Source: Turritopsis dohrnii
Lineage: Eukaryota > Cnidaria > Hydrozoa > Anthoathecata > Oceaniidae
DNA length: 64,000 bases
Assembly (NCBI GenBank): GCA_027922465.2
Contig: BQMF02000224.1
Coordinates: forward strand, 434,001-498,000
Reading direction: 5' to 3'
Below the pieces are notes generated by a model. That model saw nothing but the letters and a program-made list of their open reading frames with translations, did no database searches and was not told the origin of the DNA. A program made the position numbers and the translations under genes. Below, piece by piece: positions 58,521 through 64,000 of this stretch (its first letter is position 1; every line of letters starts with the position of its first letter).

Positions 58521-59695
58521 AAGTATTGATTTAATCTCTCTCGTGGAAATGGCCCTCCACTTGCATTGAAATTTGAAGTGATCCTCCAGAAGAAAGCAAA
58601 GCGCTCAAGAGTTAGTTTTTCAACTAATCCATTTTGTAATCAGATTTTATGGTTTGAATAAACAAGTATTACAAGTTCCAATAAACTGACCTGAAGAAGC
58701 GAAAGTTGTTACAGGTTTCACGAACAGGTTTTTGCTAAGCCTCTCAAGAATAAATATTTTCACGATTTCCTGCTACAGAAGGATAAACGTTTCTTTAAAA
58801 CGATTGTTCAAGTGAAAATAAACATTGATTTACTTCGTAAAATTGGCTTTATGGCTAGTCTGTGTTTGAAGGGTGGATCAATAAAACTGATTTTTCATTC
58901 TTGGAGGAGAGGCACGAACCAAGCCTTCCAAAGTTTTCGTTTCACTACACGTTTGAGGAAGATTGCTTTTATTCAATATCCTCTAATCCTGGTGAATGAT
59001 CTTTTTAAGTCCACTTCACCTTCATGCCAAGACAATTTTGATTGGTGTTAAACCACAAGTGATAGGTTTTCACTGTATTTACTAGTATCGACAGTTACAC
59101 TGCGTTTAACAAGCAAACATATAAAATTTCAGATAAAACGTTTCATAGCCCATTTCTTTACACTTAAAATTAATTAATAAAAATTAGACACAAATACAGA
59201 CGATGATACAAAACCAAAAAAACTGAAACGTTCATGTCAAATGATTATTATCTTACGTTCATAACATATGATAGAAGCAATCGAGATCATTTCAGTATAC
59301 TTATTAACTGTTTGAGAACATCGAGGAAAAACTCGCTTCCTTGTTGCTTTTAACATGTTTGTACTTGAGCTGCCTTCATGTTACTACTGAGTGTCAAAAA
59401 TCGATTGGGGGAGCGATAGGTAAGAAGCATCGGCAATCCACATCATATCATGGCATTTTAACACAACTCTACCCAACGGGACTGTTGCAAGGATATTAGT
59501 TGTCAGTAGCTCTCGAGAGAAAAAGGAAGATTTTATAAAAATAATGACAGCTAGGAAAATATGCTATAAACAGACAGTGTACTACTTACACGGTATACGA
59601 CAACTATAATAAATTAATACAAAAATACATTTAAAAGAAATCACACAAAGATACAACCCAAAACATTAAACTATTGACGAGGAGAATTTTTAGGA
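58521..59695. other. Intergenic, nothing recognised
   Basis: An 80-codon plus-strand ORF at 58812-59051 has no recognisable motif. The part nearest 59813 is probably 3' UTR of the kinase gene on the minus strand. Confidence 0.5.
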
Positions 59696-59793
59696 AAGAC
59701 ATTTCAAGACTGAGGGTAGAGGTTATGTCTTGAACCCATGTAGAGAGAAAAAGACATTCCAAGACCGAGGGTAGAGGTTATGTCTTGAACCCA
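59696..59793 (-). repeat. Two-copy tandem duplication in the kinase 3' flank
   Basis: AGACATT(T/C)CAAGAC followed by GAGGGTAGAGGTTATGTCTT and GAACCCATG occurs twice, about 56 bp apart, just downstream of the stop codon at 59813. Confidence 0.9.
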
Positions 59794-59812
59794 TGAAAAA
59801 CGACAACCTCCA

Positions 59813-63564
<3,752 letters not shown>

Positions 63565-64000
63565 CTTTAAAAATTGAGTAAAAGAAATAAGGAAGATTAA
63601 GGAAGATTTTCTAGGCTTGCATGACTTTCTTCCATGCTACCCTACCTTTAGCTAAATCTTACAGACTTCCTTTTCTTACTGTTCCACTTCAAGTCTTCTA
63701 AGGTTCACTTCTTCTGAAACTGTCATCAGCTGGGATATCCCTGTAGCTACTAGATCAAGCATCAACATCTATTTCTTTTATATAGCCAAATCATTACAAT
63801 CTCTTATATACATTCTCTTAAGCTATCTAATTGTAACATCAAAAAAAGATATTTTGTCATTCAATTTAACTTCACACATTCATTTACTTTCTCATATTCA
63901 TATCTTATGTACAGTACTAACACGTACCTTTAAAACCTTCCTCTTACAATAGATAGAATTACCTATCTTCTGCTTATTCATATCACTGTTACTAATCATA
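63565..64000 (-). other. Intron of the kinase gene, no exon seen
   Basis: The next upstream MSK exon (end of the N-terminal kinase before RRIL) should lie further right. No matching coding segment was found before the window ends. Confidence 0.6.

Noticed and set aside
58812..59051. 80-codon plus-strand ORF
   Set aside because: No motif, no splice context and no paralogue in the window; not supported as a gene.

Overview
This window is AT-rich, intron-rich animal DNA crowded with transposons. The gene content (an RNA polymerase III subunit, an MSK-type kinase, SLC43-like transporters, membrane-anchored class III chitinases) and the transposon types (HIRAN-like and CXC-domain elements, short invertebrate-type introns) suggest a marine invertebrate, most likely a cnidarian and perhaps a hydrozoan. 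That assignment is inference; nothing here fixes the species.

Layout. 1-3066: a decayed non-LTR retrotransposon. 3428-3680: a 28-bp minisatellite. 4113-6318: a DNA transposon with a broken Mutator-like transposase. 6734-12203 (minus): an apparently intact 8-exon POLR3F (RPC6) gene, whose first intron holds a LINE fragment, a 432-bp MITE and a 1.2-kb terminal-inverted-repeat (TIR) element. It shares a 169-bp divergent promoter with a plus-strand GH18 class III chitinase (12373-15558). A second chitinase copy (22695-24653) has the same exon lengths and an intact active site; the duplication begins about 27 bp before the ATG, so the second copy does not carry the shared promoter. Between the two copies are MITEs, a BEL/Pao remnant and a long foldback element.

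27616-34516 and 47557-55164 hold two tandem 12-exon SLC43A3-like transporter genes. In the first, the splice donor of exon 9 has become the unit of a 20-bp minisatellite, giving 19 consecutive splice donors. The transporters are separated by a three-layer transposon nest (34769-42152): a Tigger/pogo-like element, holding an element with long inverted repeats that encodes a protein with FEN/PIN-nuclease-like motifs and a CXC zinc domain, holding a LINE with an in-frame internal deletion. Intron 7 of the second transporter carries three head-to-tail non-autonomous Helitrons.

55165-59812 is intergenic, with a TTAA-flanked MITE, a 126-bp satellite array and a G/T-rich patch. 59813-63564 (minus, running off the right edge) is the 3' part of an MSK (RPS6KA5-like) kinase gene with a long C-terminal tail and one apparent 1-base frameshift. 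Exon models were built by hand from splice consensus, reading frame and family knowledge; no search was run.
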